Assembly: GCF_019104765.1 (NCBI RefSeq)
Contig: NZ_JAHRXJ010000009.1
Coordinates: forward strand, 231,298-295,297
Direction: 5' to 3'
Source: Synechococcus sp. HK05
GTDB lineage: Bacteria > Cyanobacteriota > Cyanobacteriia > PCC-6307 > Cyanobiaceae
DNA length: 64,000 bases
Positions 25,330-37,371 of this stretch are shown here, piece after piece (within the stretch, counting starts at the first letter, position 1; each line of letters begins with the position of its first letter). The notes beneath the pieces are model-generated. The model saw only the letters and a list, made by a program, of their open reading frames with translations, was not told where the DNA came from and searched no databases. Both the position numbers and the translations under genes were made by a program.

Positions 25330-26226
25330 ATGGCCACGCGTCTGGATGGCCGCCAGCTGGCGGCAACGATCGAAGAGCGGTTGCAGGCGGTGGTGGCCGA
25401 GCGCCTGGAGCGGGCGGGGCGCCCGCCGGGCCTGGCGGTGCTGCGGGTGGGCGATGACCCCGCCAGTGGGGTGTACGTGGCTAACAAGGAGAAAGCTTGC
25501 AGCCGGATCGGCATCACCAACCTCGGCGCCCATCTGCCGGCCGATACCCCGGCGGCGGACGTGCTCAGCACGATCCAGCGCCTCAATGCGGATCCCGCTG
25601 TTGACGGGATTTTGTTGCAGCTGCCCCTGCCGGCCGGCCTCGACGAGCGACCACTGCTGGCAGCGATCGATCCGGAAAAAGATGCCGATGGTTTGCACAC
25701 CCTGAACTTGGGCCGTCTCCTCAAAGGGGAACCGGGCCCCCGCAGCTGCACGCCTGCCGGTGTGATGGCCCTGTTGGCCGACGCCGGCGTCGCGCTGGCC
25801 GGCAAGCGTGCAGTGGTGGTGGGCCGCAGCATCCTGGTGGGCCAGCCGATGGCGTTGATGCTGCAGGCGGCTAATGCCACCGTGAGCATCGGCCATTCCC
25901 GCACACAAGATCTGGCGGAGCTCACCCGCCAGGCGGATGTGCTGGTGGTGGCGGCTGGCAAGCCGCGCATGATCGGCGCTGAACACGTGAAGCCCGGTGC
26001 GGTGGTGGTGGATGTGGGCATCCATCGCATCGAGGCCGAAGACGGCGGCAAACCACGCCTGTGCGGCGATGTGCGCTTTGAAGAGGTCGAGCCCATCGCT
26101 GCGGCCATCAGCCCCGTGCCCGGTGGGGTCGGTCCGATGACGGTCACTCTTCTGCTGGTCAACACCGTGGCCAGCTGGTGCCAGCGCTGCGGGCTTGATC
26201 AACCGTTGGCCGACTTGTTGCCCTGA
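25330..26226 (+). CDS. folD: Methylenetetrahydrofolate dehydrogenase / cyclohydrolase FolD
   Basis: A bifunctional enzyme linking 5,10-methylene- and 10-formyl-tetrahydrofolate with NADP(H). The 298-residue protein has [17 protein letters not shown] (catalytic Tyr and Lys), the QLPLP substrate signature, [25 protein letters not shown] for NADP binding and the C-terminal PGGVGPMT. Full family length; ATG at 25330. It supplies one-carbon units for purines, thymidylate and formyl-Met. crtE follows 33 bases downstream. Confidence 0.96.
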   Translation: MATRLDGRQLAATIEERLQAVVAERLERAGRPPGLAVLRVGDDPASGVYVANKEKACSRIGITNLGAHLPADTPAADVLSTIQRLNADPAVDGILLQLPLPAGLDERPLLAAIDPEKDADGLHTLNLGRLLKGEPGPRSCTPAGVMALLADAGVALAGKRAVVVGRSILVGQPMALMLQAANATVSIGHSRTQDLAELTRQADVLVVAAGKPRMIGAEHVKPGAVVVDVGIHRIEAEDGGKPRLCGDVRFEEVEPIAAAISPVPGGVGPMTVTLLLVNTVASWCQRCGLDQPLADLLP

Positions 26227-27720
<1,494 letters not shown>

Positions 27721-27728
<8 letters not shown>

Positions 27729-29163
27729 GGCCCTCACGGCTGGCCAGGCTGCAGCGGCCGAGGCCTTTGCGGCCTGGCTGAAGGCGCCGTACGACGGCAC
27801 TCCGTTTGTGCTGAGCGGCTATGCCGGAACGGGGAAGACCTACCTCTCGCGCCACCTGCTGCAGCAGGTGGACGATCTGGGGTATTGCTGGACAGTGGTG
27901 GCCCCCACCCACAAGGCCGTGGGGGTGTTGCGGCAGCAGCTGGCCTGGGCTGGCCTCCAGCCCACTTGGTATCCGAGCACGATCCACCGGCTGCTGCGCC
28001 TGAAGCTCAAGCGCCAGGGCGATCTGGAGCGCTGCGAGGAAACCGAGCAAACGGCCGCTTCCCTTGAAAACCTGGGCTTGGTGCTGGTGGATGAAGCCTC
28101 GATGGTCGACAGCACGCTGCTGGAGATCGCCCTGCGCTGTGCCCATCCCTTCCGCACCCGGCTGGTGTTTGTGGGCGATCCAGCCCAGCTGCCGCCAGTG
28201 GGGGAGCCCACCAGTCCGGTGTTCGGCTTGGGCCGTGCCGCTGCCGCCAGCCTCAGCGAGGTGGTGCGCCATCAGGGGCCGGTGCTCCAGCTCGCCACGG
28301 GTCTGCGCAATGGCCAGCTCCCCTGCCGCCAGCCCCCGACCCTGGAGCCGGTGCGCGATGACCACGGCCAGGTGGCGGTCGTCTCCCGCAGCGACTGGCT
28401 CGCGGCAGCTCAGGCCGCCCTGCGCCGCGGTGCCGAGCTCGATAACCCTGATCACGCCCGCATCCTCTGCTACACCAACCGCGCTCTCGAGCAGTTGGTG
28501 CCGATCGCCCGGCGGGCAATCCATGGCGAGATGGCCGATCAGTTGCCGGTGCTGCCCGGCGAAGTGTTGATCACCCGCGCGGCGGTGATGGCTCCGGCTT
28601 GCCGCGCCGGCGAGGAGGCCGCCGAGGAGCCCGACATGCTGCTGGGCTCCAACCGCGAGCTGGTGGTGCGCGATGTGACACCGGAGCGCTGCGACCTGGC
28701 GGATTTCGGCATCGGCAGTGGCGATGGCTTCACCGCCCCGGTGATCGACACCCTCAGCGCTGAGGTGGAAGCCGGTGAAGCCCGGCTCACGCTACGGCTG
28801 CTGCCGCCGGCGGGCAGCCAGGCCCGCGATCAGCTGGATGGGTTGATGCGGCAGCTGCGCCAGCAGGCCCGCGATGCCGGCAAGCAGGGCGGTCGCGCCC
28901 TGTGGCGCCGCTATTTCCTGGTGCGCGATGCCTTTGCGTCGCTGGGGCCGGCGGCTGTCCTCACCGTGCACCGCAGCCAGGGCAGCACCTTCGGCGAGGT
29001 GTTTGTGGCGGGGGATGTGTTCTGGCCCAGTGATGCGGTGCTGCGCCGCCAGCTGGTGTACGTGGCGGTGAGCCGCGCCAGCCAGGCCGTGTGGCTGGTG
29101 GCTAGGGGCCATGCCGCAGAGGAGCAGCGCCATTGGCGCGATTGGCTCGCTGCCGGGGCTTGA
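27721..29163 (+). CDS. Dda/RecD-like SF1B DNA helicase
   Basis: A 480-residue AAA ATPase of the Dda/RecD2-type helicase group. Seen: Walker A SGYAGTGKTYLS (33-40 for GYAGTGKT), motif Ia VVAPTHKAVGVLR, motif II VDEASMVD (123 on), motif III FVGDPAQLPPVGE, SEVVRHQGP, then motif V TVHRSQGSTFGEVF and motif VI VYVAVSRASQ. It should unwind DNA 5' to 3' in replication or repair. TTG at 27721 lies inside the preceding gene's end; the next in-frame start would be well inside the domain. It is convergent with the GAP-family gene, 2 bases apart. Confidence 0.85.
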
Positions 29164-29165
29164 GC

Positions 29166-29852
29166 TCAGCTCAGCTGCAGACCCTCGATTCCCTGCCAGC
29201 CCAGGTAGCCCGCCAGCACAAGGCTCAGCCCCCCTACCAGCAGATCGCCGCGGTTGAACAACACTTGCTTGCCTTGTTCCAGCAGCGGCACCACGCGATC
29301 GCGTCCCACCAGCACCGCCCCGAAGGGCAGCAGCAGCGCCAGGCTTGCCGCCAGGCTGAAGCCGGCCGTATAGATCACCTCCTGCACGCGGCTCAGGCCG
29401 GAGGCCAGGAGCGCCGAGGCGGCCTTGGCAAACAGAAACAGGTCGTCGGGGCTGATGACTTCAATCGCGCAACTGGCCCCAAGCAGCAGCGGCAGCGGCA
29501 TGGCGCAGAAGCGATCCAGTTGGCGCGTCCAGGCGGGGGGATCCTGCCCCTCCTCCTTGCGATCCAGCAGCTCCTTGAGACCCAGGGCAAGCAAGGCGCC
29601 GGCCGCCAGCAGATCCAGGCCGGTGCGGTGGCTGCTTCCCTTCTCCATGGTGAGCAGCAGGCCGTGCCCCACCGTGAGCAGCAGCACCACCATCGTGGTG
29701 ACGGTGACCATCCAGGCCAGCACAAACAAGCCGCCTCGGCGCAAGGGTTGGGGACCGAGCAGCAACAGCAGCAACAGGCCGATGTGGATTGGACTGATGG
29801 CAATACCGCTGCCGTAGGCCAGCAGTTCAGCCCACAGGGTCCCGTTGGTCAT
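29166..29852 (-). CDS. GAP/Sap-family (LysE-like) membrane protein
   Basis: A 228-residue protein with six hydrophobic segments, including IAISPIHIGLLLLLLLG near the N-terminus (the ISPxxI pattern of the Sap/GAP family), LFVLAWMVTVTTMVVLLL, and AMPLPLLLGASCAIEVISPDDLFLF, then a final LLVGGLSLVLAGYLGWQ. The family belongs to the LysE transporter superfamily; mycobacterial Sap aids sulfolipid export. Substrate here is unknown. It is the last gene of a leftward series behind the acylphosphatase (10 bases). Confidence 0.78.
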   Translation of the reverse strand: MTNGTLWAELLAYGSGIAISPIHIGLLLLLLLGPQPLRRGGLFVLAWMVTVTTMVVLLLTVGHGLLLTMEKGSSHRTGLDLLAAGALLALGLKELLDRKEEGQDPPAWTRQLDRFCAMPLPLLLGASCAIEVISPDDLFLFAKAASALLASGLSRVQEVIYTAGFSLAASLALLLPFGAVLVGRDRVVPLLEQGKQVLFNRGDLLVGGLSLVLAGYLGWQGIEGLQLS

Positions 29853-29862
29853 CGCAGCTGGT

Positions 29863-30255
29863 TCAGCGTCGAACTTCGAACCAGTCTTCCCTGCTGGGGG
29901 CCAGTTGGCTATGGCTCACGCTGTGCACGCCGGCCCCCTGGGGGCCGCGCTCACACCAGAGCCGCAGTTCGGTGAGCTTGTGGACCGGTCCCTCGGCCTG
30001 CACCTCCACCGAGCCATCGCTCCTGTTGCGCACCCAGCCGTTGAGATCGAGTTCGCGGGCTTTCTGGCAGCAGGCGGCGCGGTAGCCCACGCCCTGCACA
30101 CGCCCGTGCACGATCAACTGCCAGCGCTCCAGCCGTGCCTGCGTCGCAGGGGCAGAGCGTTCCACCTCCAGCCACTCGCGCTGCCGCACGCTGCGGCCAT
30201 GACGGTTCGGGGTGTAGGTATCGGCCAGTAACCAGCCCGTGGCCTGCGATTCCAT
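29863..30255 (-). CDS. Acylphosphatase with N-terminal extension
   Basis: Hydrolyses acyl phosphates. The acylphosphatase core occupies about the last 90 residues: WQLIVHGRVQGVGYRAACCQKA (phosphate loop with the catalytic Arg), LDLNGWVRNRSDGSVEVQAEG with the catalytic Asn. In front lies an extension of about 40 residues with many Arg and Glu (TPNRHGRSVRQREWLEVER), not normally present. ATG at 30255 is chosen; a later start is not obvious. Ten bases from the GAP-family gene. Confidence 0.85.
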   Translation of the reverse strand: MESQATGWLLADTYTPNRHGRSVRQREWLEVERSAPATQARLERWQLIVHGRVQGVGYRAACCQKARELDLNGWVRNRSDGSVEVQAEGPVHKLTELRLWCERGPQGAGVHSVSHSQLAPSREDWFEVRR

Positions 30256-30357
30256 CTGGCGGGGCGTACTCCGACTCGCTGCGGATTGTTTTTTGGATGC
30301 CACTCCTGCTTCCTCCCAATCGCCTGTTCTCAAGCTGACACGGCAGGGGCCCGCTGG

Positions 30358-30945
30358 CTACGGGTGCGGAACCGGCGCGTTCCAGCGCAGTAGGGCCCGT
30401 TGCTCCCGTTCGCTGCCGAGCACACAGAAGCTGCCGGTGCCCAGCACCAACAGGGCACCGCCACCCACCCCGAGCCCCAGCCAGCACCCCGCCAGGCTGC
30501 GCAAGATGTGGCCGTGGGCGAACAGAGCCACCCGGCCACCTGGATGCTCCTGCACCAGCCGCGCGATCAGCCGCTCACAGCGCTGCTGCACTTGACGCAG
30601 GCTTTCCCCCTCTGGGCAGGGGTGGCTGAACACGGTCCAGCCCGGCACGCTCTGGCGAATCTCGGCGGTGGTGATCCCTTCGTAGCGGCCGTAGTCCCAT
30701 TCGTGCAGGTCGGGTTCCAGCTGGGCTTGCCCCGCCAGACCCGCCAGTTCGCAGGTGCGCCGCGCCCGTTGCAGCGGGCTGCAATACACCGCATCAAAGG
30801 GTTGCTCGGCAAGTAGCGGCGCCAGGGCACGGGCTTCTGCTTCGCCCTCCGGCAGCAGGGGGATATCGGTGTTGCCGGTGTGGCGCCCCTGGCGGGCCCA
30901 TTCGGTGGCACCGTGCCGCAGCAACCAGAGTTCGGGGGGGTGCAT
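30358..30945 (-). CDS. Histidine phosphatase (phosphoglycerate-mutase-like), possible CobC
   Basis: A 195-residue branch 1 histidine phosphatase. Seen: LWLLRHGATEW (catalytic His in RHG), YCSPLQRARRTCELA, DLHEWDYGRYEGITTAEI and LFAHGHILRSLAG (second His). It could act on phosphoesters of sugars or, given that it sits 11 bases behind cobB, on alpha-ribazole 5'-phosphate as CobC in cobamide assembly. The ATG at 30945 is preferred because the frame upstream runs into cobB. About 100 bases separate it from the acylphosphatase. Confidence 0.88.
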   Translation of the reverse strand: MHPPELWLLRHGATEWARQGRHTGNTDIPLLPEGEAEARALAPLLAEQPFDAVYCSPLQRARRTCELAGLAGQAQLEPDLHEWDYGRYEGITTAEIRQSVPGWTVFSHPCPEGESLRQVQQRCERLIARLVQEHPGGRVALFAHGHILRSLAGCWLGLGVGGGALLVLGTGSFCVLGSEREQRALLRWNAPVPHP

Positions 30946-30956
30946 CAGGTGTGTGC

Positions 30957-32336
30957 TCAGTGGGGCAACCAGGGAGAGGTGCGCCGCGCTGCTGCGGCCA
31001 GCCGCTGGGGGATGAAGCTGCAGCCGCCCCAGTGCAGGTGCAGCCAACTGGCATGCAGGTTGGAGCGGTTCCAGCCTTCGGGGCGCGCCGGGCAGCCCCA
31101 GCCCTCAAGCTGCCACAGCTGATCGGTGCTGTCAGCGCTGCAGCTGAGCTGCCAGCGGTGGAACTCATGGCCGCAGAGCTGATCACCGCGTTGCAGCACC
31201 AGCCCCGTCCCCAGGGCGGTGGCGGAGCGGTACCCCAGGCTGAGGGATCCCCGCTCGGCTCGGAAGGGCAGCAGGCCGGCCATGGTGTGGGACACACCGG
31301 TCTTGTCGTGCAGGTGCTGGCCGAGCAGCAGCAGCCCGCCGCACTCGGCATAGATCGGTAGCCCCTGCTGGTGGGCCCGCCGCAGCTCCTGCAGGCTGCG
31401 TTGGCTGGCGGCGAGTTGAGCGGCGTGCAGCTCCGGGTACCCCCCCGGCAACACCAGGCCTTGGCAGCCCTTGGGCAGTGGTTGATCCGCCAGGGGCGAC
31501 CAGCTCAACACCTCCACCCCTTGCTGCACCAGCAGCTCGTTGGCTTCGGGGTACCGGAAGTGGAAGGCGGCATCGCTGGCGATGGCGATGCGCACCGGTT
31601 CGCGGGGGGCGCTGGTGGGTTGGGTGCTGGTCGCGGCAGCGGCTTGGCCGGGCTTGGGCTTGGGGGCCTGCAACAGCGGCCAGATCTGCTCGAGCTGGAG
31701 ATGGCGTTCGGCCAGATCCGCCCAGGCTCCGCTTCGCTCCTCGAGATCAGCCAGCTCATGGGCCGGCAGCAGACCCAGATGGCGCGAGGGCAGCTCTAGG
31801 CTCTCGTGGCGAGGAAGCGCCCCGAGCAGCGGCATGGCGATCGAGGCCAGCGCCTCCGCCAGCAGCGCCTGGTGGCGCGCGCTACCCACACCGTTCAGCA
31901 CCACCCCGGCCAGCTGCAGCTGGGGCTGGTGATCGCGGAAGCCCCGCACCAGAGCCGCCACTGAGCCCGCCTGGCGGCTGGCCTCCACCACCAACACCAC
32001 CGGCAGGTCCAGCAGCTGGGCCACATGGGCCGAACTGCCCTCGCTGCTGGGGCCGCGGCCATCGAATAGCCCCATCACGCCCTCCACCAAGGAGAGCTCA
32101 GCGGCGCTGCCGTGCTGTTGAAAGCTTTGCTGCACCCAGGCCTCACCGCAGAGCAGCGGGTCGAGGTTGCGGCAGGGGCGGCCGCTGGTAGCGCTCAGCA
32201 GCTGGGGGTCGAGGTAATCGGGCCCCACCTTGAAGGTTTGGATGCTCTGGCCCCGGCGCCGTGCCAGGGCCGTGAGCGCAAGGCTCACCAGGGTTTTGCC
32301 GCTGCCGCTGGCCGGGGCGGCGATCAGGCAGGGCAT
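30957..32336 (-). CDS. cobB: Cobyrinate a,c-diamide synthase
   Basis: Amidates the a and c side chains of cobyrinate with glutamine and ATP in cobamide (pseudocobalamin in many picocyanobacteria) synthesis. The 459-residue protein has the P-loop-like APASGSGKTLVS (7-18), FKVGPDYLDP, NLDP, VEGVMGLFDG (Mg/ATP region), then a class I amidotransferase domain with LVLPGGYPELHA, the nucleophile YAECGGLLLLG and a C-terminal catalytic GHEFHRW. Family length is normal. Together with cbiT at 55.4 kb it indicates a corrin pathway. Ten bases behind opcA. Confidence 0.94.
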   Translation of the reverse strand: MPCLIAAPASGSGKTLVSLALTALARRRGQSIQTFKVGPDYLDPQLLSATSGRPCRNLDPLLCGEAWVQQSFQQHGSAAELSLVEGVMGLFDGRGPSSEGSSAHVAQLLDLPVVLVVEASRQAGSVAALVRGFRDHQPQLQLAGVVLNGVGSARHQALLAEALASIAMPLLGALPRHESLELPSRHLGLLPAHELADLEERSGAWADLAERHLQLEQIWPLLQAPKPKPGQAAAATSTQPTSAPREPVRIAIASDAAFHFRYPEANELLVQQGVEVLSWSPLADQPLPKGCQGLVLPGGYPELHAAQLAASQRSLQELRRAHQQGLPIYAECGGLLLLGQHLHDKTGVSHTMAGLLPFRAERGSLSLGYRSATALGTGLVLQRGDQLCGHEFHRWQLSCSADSTDQLWQLEGWGCPARPEGWNRSNLHASWLHLHWGGCSFIPQRLAAAARRTSPWLPH

Positions 32337-32345
32337 GGAGGCCGC

Positions 32346-33650
32346 TTAGTTGGGCAGCAGCTTGGCAGCCAGGGCCGCGGCAGCGGCCAGCAGTGGGTTG
32401 GTGCTGTCGTGGCCGCCGCCCAGCAGCCGCGCCATCTCCATCTCTTCGCTTTCGTTGGGCAGGGGCACCACCTCCTCCGCCAGCTCCATCGAGGCCACAC
32501 CACCCGCCTCGAGGCGCATGCAGCCCCCAGATTCCGAGCAGAGAATCACACACAGCGGCGGCCGATTGGCCGGCGCGCAGATCAGCCGTAATCCCACCAG
32601 GGCACCGGGGTGCATCTTGCTCACCCCCACCGGCACGGGCATCAACCGGACCTGCACGCTCTGGCCATCGCTGCGCTGGAATTCAGCGCCGATGCCACGC
32701 CCCTCGCCAGCTCCGCCATCAATCCAGAAGCTGTTCAGCAGGTGCCAGCCGAGGCGATCGGCGATCCAGGCCGCCAGCAGCAGCCCCTTCACGGGGTGCT
32801 GGCCTTCCACGTCGATGTCGAGCTGCACCACCTGATCGAGGGCGCTCTGGCGTGTGGGTGGATCAAACACCATGGCCAGCGATTCCCGCCAGGTGCGCAG
32901 CCTCAGCCAGTTCAGGTCATTCACGGCCTGGCCCTGCGCGATGCGCTGCACCAGCAGATCGAGGCAGCGGCGTGGTTCGCCCATGGAGCTATCCACCACC
33001 AGTCGCCGAGGCGGCACCGCCAGGGCCTCCAGCAGCTCGGGCGATTCATCCATGGTGCCGTTCCACCACACCCAGCAGGGCAGGTCATCGGGGATCAGCT
33101 CCTGCAGCATCGCCAATCCCTGCTGCATGGCTCCCATGCCGCCGCGCAACACCACCACATCGCCGCAGGCATCGGCGTTCACGCCCCGCTCCTCCGGCAG
33201 CGGGCAGTAGGCGGCCACCGTGGATTCCAGCGGCTGATCGCCCGCCAGGGTGGGAGCCAGGGTGATCAGGCGGCGGGGTTGGTGGGCGCTGATGGCGCGA
33301 TCCACAAATTGGCCGCGTAGATCATCGGCGCTGTGGCTGCCCGCCAGCTGCCCAAGGGCCCAGGCCAGCGAAGGCGCCGTGGGTGCGGTGCTGGCCGGCA
33401 GCCCCAGTTCGCCGACGGCCTGGCGCGCCGCCGCCAGCAGCTGGTCATTGAGCAGACCCGTGATCGGTCCATCGATCCGCCCCGTGCGGATCAGCTGTTG
33501 CTGCAGCCACGAGGGCTCCCACACCACCAGGGTGAAGGTGGCGGCACCGCTGGAATCCTTGAGGTTGTCAGTCCAGAGCCGGTTGAGGTAGGCCGGTACT
33601 TCGCTGGGGGGCAGCTGGAGCGGGGCCTGCAGGGTGAGCTGGGGAGCCAT
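32346..33650 (-). CDS. opcA: Glucose-6-phosphate dehydrogenase assembly protein OpcA
   Basis: OpcA is the cyanobacterial allosteric partner that activates G6PDH (Zwf) in the dark oxidative pentose phosphate pathway, and it is a target of redox control. The 434-residue protein follows zwf directly, as in many cyanobacteria. Seen: NLKDSSGAATFTLVVWEP, LITLAPTLAGD, CWVWWNGTMDESPELLEAL, VVDSSMGEPRRCLDLL, LRTWRESLAMVFDPP and IDVEGQHPVKGLLLAAWIADRLGW. No enzyme motif, as expected. ATG at 33650; the gap to zwf is 33 bases. Confidence 0.93.
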   Translation of the reverse strand: MAPQLTLQAPLQLPPSEVPAYLNRLWTDNLKDSSGAATFTLVVWEPSWLQQQLIRTGRIDGPITGLLNDQLLAAARQAVGELGLPASTAPTAPSLAWALGQLAGSHSADDLRGQFVDRAISAHQPRRLITLAPTLAGDQPLESTVAAYCPLPEERGVNADACGDVVVLRGGMGAMQQGLAMLQELIPDDLPCWVWWNGTMDESPELLEALAVPPRRLVVDSSMGEPRRCLDLLVQRIAQGQAVNDLNWLRLRTWRESLAMVFDPPTRQSALDQVVQLDIDVEGQHPVKGLLLAAWIADRLGWHLLNSFWIDGGAGEGRGIGAEFQRSDGQSVQVRLMPVPVGVSKMHPGALVGLRLICAPANRPPLCVILCSESGGCMRLEAGGVASMELAEEVVPLPNESEEMEMARLLGGGHDSTNPLLAAAAALAAKLLPN

Positions 33651-33683
33651 GGGGTGGTGTGCAGCGAAACGGGAGCAGAACGA

Positions 33684-35207
33684 TCAGGGGCGACGCCACA
33701 TCAGGCCGTCCTCGGCCAGCAGGTTGTCGGCGGCACCGGGGCCCCAGGTGCGGGCTTCATAGGGGTGCACCGGCAGCTGCCAGGGGGCGTCTTCAATCAG
33801 CTCCAGCAGTGGGGTGTAGAGGCGCCAGGCCGCTTCCACCTCATCACTGCGGGTGAACAGGGTGGGATCGCCGAGCATGGCGTCAGCCAGCAGGCGCACG
33901 TAGCCCTCATCGGAGGGTTCGCCGAAGCTTTCGTCGTAGCTGAAGTGCATGTCCACCGGGCGGCTGCGCATGCCGGAGCCGGGGGCCTTCACATCGAACA
34001 CGAAGCCGGCGCCTTCATCGGGCTGGATGCGCAGCACCAGCTGGTTGGCGGTGGGGGTGCCGCCTGCCGCATCAAACAGCTGCACCGGTGCCTTGCGGAA
34101 GGTGAGCACCACCTCAGACAGCCGTTTGGGTAGGCGTTTGCCGGTGCGCAGATAAAAGGGCACCCCCTGCCAGCGCCAGTTGTCGATGAACAGCTTCATC
34201 GCTACATAGGTTTCGGTGGTGCTTTCAGGGTTCACCCCCGGCTCTTCGCGGTATCCCGCCATGGGGTTGGCCGGATTGCCGCCGCGGCTGTACTGCCCGC
34301 GCACACAGCACTTCCACGGTTCTTCCTCGTTGGCCAGGCGGGCCGCCTGCAGCACCTTGGCCTTCTCGCTGCGGATCGACTCGGGATCGAAGTGGCCCGG
34401 GGTTTCCATCGTGGTGAGCGCCAGCATCTGGGTGAGGTGGTTCTGAACCATGTCCCGCAGGGCGCCGCTGGTTTCGTAGTAGCCGGCTCGCTCCTCCACA
34501 CCCACGGTTTCCGCGGCCGTGATCTGCACGTTGGCGATGTAGTTGCGGTTCCAGATCGGCTCGAAAATCGCGTTGGCGAAGCGCAGCACGAGGATGTTCT
34601 GCACCGTCTCCTTCCCGAGGTAGTGGTCGATGCGGAAGATCTGCGACTCCTGGCCGCAGCTCTGCACCACCCGGTTGAGGGCTTGGGCGCTGCTGTAATC
34701 GGTGCCGAACGGTTTTTCGATCACCACCCGGCTGCGGGTGGGATCCTTCAGCAGGCCGGCATTGGCGAGGGCCCGGCAGCCGCTGCCATAGAAGGCCGGT
34801 GACACCGAGAGATAGAAGGTGCGATTGCCGCGAGTGGCCCGCTGCCGGTCGAGGGCCTCGAGGCGGGTGCCGAGGCGCACCACGTCGTCGTCTTGCTGGA
34901 GGTCGACCGGTTCGTAGAAGAGGCAAGCGGCGAACTGCTGCCAGGCGCTCTGGTGCTGCTTCACCTCCTCGGCCATGGCCTCGGCCATGCGGTTGCGGAA
35001 GTCGTCGTCGCTCCAGGGGCGGCGAGCGCAGCCCAGCACCGAAAACTCGGTGGGTAGGCGGCGCTGGCGGAACAGCTCAAACAGGGCCGGGATCAGCTTG
35101 CGATGGGTCAGATCGCCGCTGGCTCCAAAGATCACCAGGCACTGCGGTGAGATCACCCGCTCCTGGCGCAGGCCAACGCGCAGGGGATTGGTCTGGGTGG
35201 CGGCCAT
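33684..35207 (-). CDS. zwf: Glucose-6-phosphate 1-dehydrogenase
   Basis: Oxidises glucose-6-phosphate to 6-phosphogluconolactone with NADP; the first step of the oxidative pentose phosphate pathway, which feeds respiration in the dark. The 507-residue protein has the Rossmann GASGDLTHRKL (28-38), VVIEKPFGTD, the active-site RIDHYLGKETVQN (192-204) and FYLRTGKRLPKR. The ATG at 35207 is chosen over a TTG six bases upstream. Cys residues are spread along it; redox regulation is known for the family but not shown here. Followed by opcA. Confidence 0.96.
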   Translation of the reverse strand: MAATQTNPLRVGLRQERVISPQCLVIFGASGDLTHRKLIPALFELFRQRRLPTEFSVLGCARRPWSDDDFRNRMAEAMAEEVKQHQSAWQQFAACLFYEPVDLQQDDDVVRLGTRLEALDRQRATRGNRTFYLSVSPAFYGSGCRALANAGLLKDPTRSRVVIEKPFGTDYSSAQALNRVVQSCGQESQIFRIDHYLGKETVQNILVLRFANAIFEPIWNRNYIANVQITAAETVGVEERAGYYETSGALRDMVQNHLTQMLALTTMETPGHFDPESIRSEKAKVLQAARLANEEEPWKCCVRGQYSRGGNPANPMAGYREEPGVNPESTTETYVAMKLFIDNWRWQGVPFYLRTGKRLPKRLSEVVLTFRKAPVQLFDAAGGTPTANQLVLRIQPDEGAGFVFDVKAPGSGMRSRPVDMHFSYDESFGEPSDEGYVRLLADAMLGDPTLFTRSDEVEAAWRLYTPLLELIEDAPWQLPVHPYEARTWGPGAADNLLAEDGLMWRRP

Positions 35208-35268
35208 GGGCAACGCGTGCGTGCTCCAGGTTTAACGAGGCCGAGCCTGTGCCGCATGGGTTGGCAAC

Positions 35269-35292
35269 AAAAAAGCCCGCCTTGTGGCGGGC
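35269..35292 (-). terminator. Intrinsic terminator after petH
   Basis: On the minus strand a perfect 7-bp GCCCGCC stem and a 4-base loop are followed by six T. It lies about 25 bases past the petH stop and before the zwf start, so petH and zwf are separate transcripts. Confidence 0.88.
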
Positions 35293-35316
35293 TAAACACC
35301 TCAGCGAGCCAGGAGC

Positions 35317-36531
<1,215 letters not shown>

Positions 36532-36600
36532 TCATAGGGAATCTGCACGCTTCCGCTCGAGGGCGTTAAGTTATGGCGCCGAAAGCGTGATCTAGCCGGT

Positions 36601-37170
36601 TTGCTCTCGTCGCAGCTCACGGCATCCCCCACCAGCGCTGAGCTGCAACAGGTTGCGGCCTGTGCGCTCGACACCATCCAACAGGAGATGGAGCGCCTGC
36701 CCGGGGGCACGCGACGCCTGGCAGTACGCCTGCGCCTGGCCCTCGATCCCCAGTGGCTGTGGGCAGTACTCACCGATTACGACAGCCTCAGCCGCTTCAT
36801 CCCCAACCTGCAGAGCTCCCGGCTGCTCTGGCGCCGCGCCAACGTGGTGGGGCTCGAACAGGAGGGCGCTCAATCGTTCATGGGCATGCGCTTCAAAGCG
36901 CGCGTGCAGCTGGAGCTCACCGAGCATCTGGAGGAGCGCCGCCTCTCTTTCGTGATGTCCAAGGGTGATTTCCGACGCTTCGAGGGCACCTGGCAGATTG
37001 GTGCCGAAGCTGGGGCCACCACACTGCTCTATGAGCTCACGGTGCAGGGCTGTGTGGGCATGCCGATTGGCTTGATCGAGCAACGCCTGCGAGAAGATCT
37101 CGCGGCGAATCTGAGGGCGGTGCAGCAGGAAGCCCAGCGGCGTGCAGTGCCGCTCGAAGCGTCGATCTGA
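36601..37170 (+). CDS. SRPBCC-family (START/CoqX-like) protein
   Basis: A 189-residue protein of the SRPBCC fold: LALDPQWLWAVLTDYDSLSRFIPNLQSSRLL, then FKARVQLELTEHLEERRLSFVMSKGDFRRFEGTWQI and a C-terminal amphipathic helix (LIEQRLREDLAANLRAVQQEA). The fold binds hydrophobic ligands in a large cavity; plants and cyanobacteria use similar proteins in photosystem or lipid-related functions. Ligand unknown. TTG at 36601 is the start of the open frame; the ATG at codon 30 is the first ATG. It diverges from petH, and a hairpin terminator lies 38 bases past its stop. Confidence 0.75.
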   Translation: MLSSQLTASPTSAELQQVAACALDTIQQEMERLPGGTRRLAVRLRLALDPQWLWAVLTDYDSLSRFIPNLQSSRLLWRRANVVGLEQEGAQSFMGMRFKARVQLELTEHLEERRLSFVMSKGDFRRFEGTWQIGAEAGATTLLYELTVQGCVGMPIGLIEQRLREDLAANLRAVQQEAQRRAVPLEASI

Positions 37171-37201
37171 GCTGAGCACGCTCCCGTCGTTTTCAGCCAA
37201 T

Positions 37202-37230
37202 AAAAAAGCGGCCAGTTGGCCGCTTTTTCT
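37202..37230. terminator. Bidirectional intrinsic terminator
   Basis: AAAAAA, then the palindrome GCGGCC-AGTT-GGCCGC, then TTTTT. It works in both directions: it ends the SRPBCC gene on the plus strand and the tRNA-Glu transcript on the minus strand. Confidence 0.88.
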
Positions 37231-37234
37231 TGGA

Positions 37235-37307
37235 TACCCCCAAGGGGATTCGAACCCCTGTCGCCTCCGTGAAAGGGAGGTGTCCTAGGCCTCTAGACGA
37301 TGGGGGC
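37235..37307 (-). tRNA. trnE: tRNA-Glu (anticodon UUC)
   Basis: A 73-nt cloverleaf on the minus strand: acceptor GCCCCCA paired with TGGGGGT (first pair G:U), D-arm GTCTAGAGGCCTAGGAC, anticodon stem CCTCC/GGAGG around CTTTCAC (anticodon TTC, plus-strand bases 37271-37273), and T-arm GGGGTTCGAATCCCC. CCA is not encoded. In cyanobacteria this tRNA also gives glutamyl-tRNA for haem and chlorophyll synthesis. Confidence 0.97.
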
Positions 37308-37371
37308 TAGGACTCGGTGGTGATGACAGCATTCGGGCGATGCCCTTGTGCAGCCTGGCTTTTCAGCCGCG

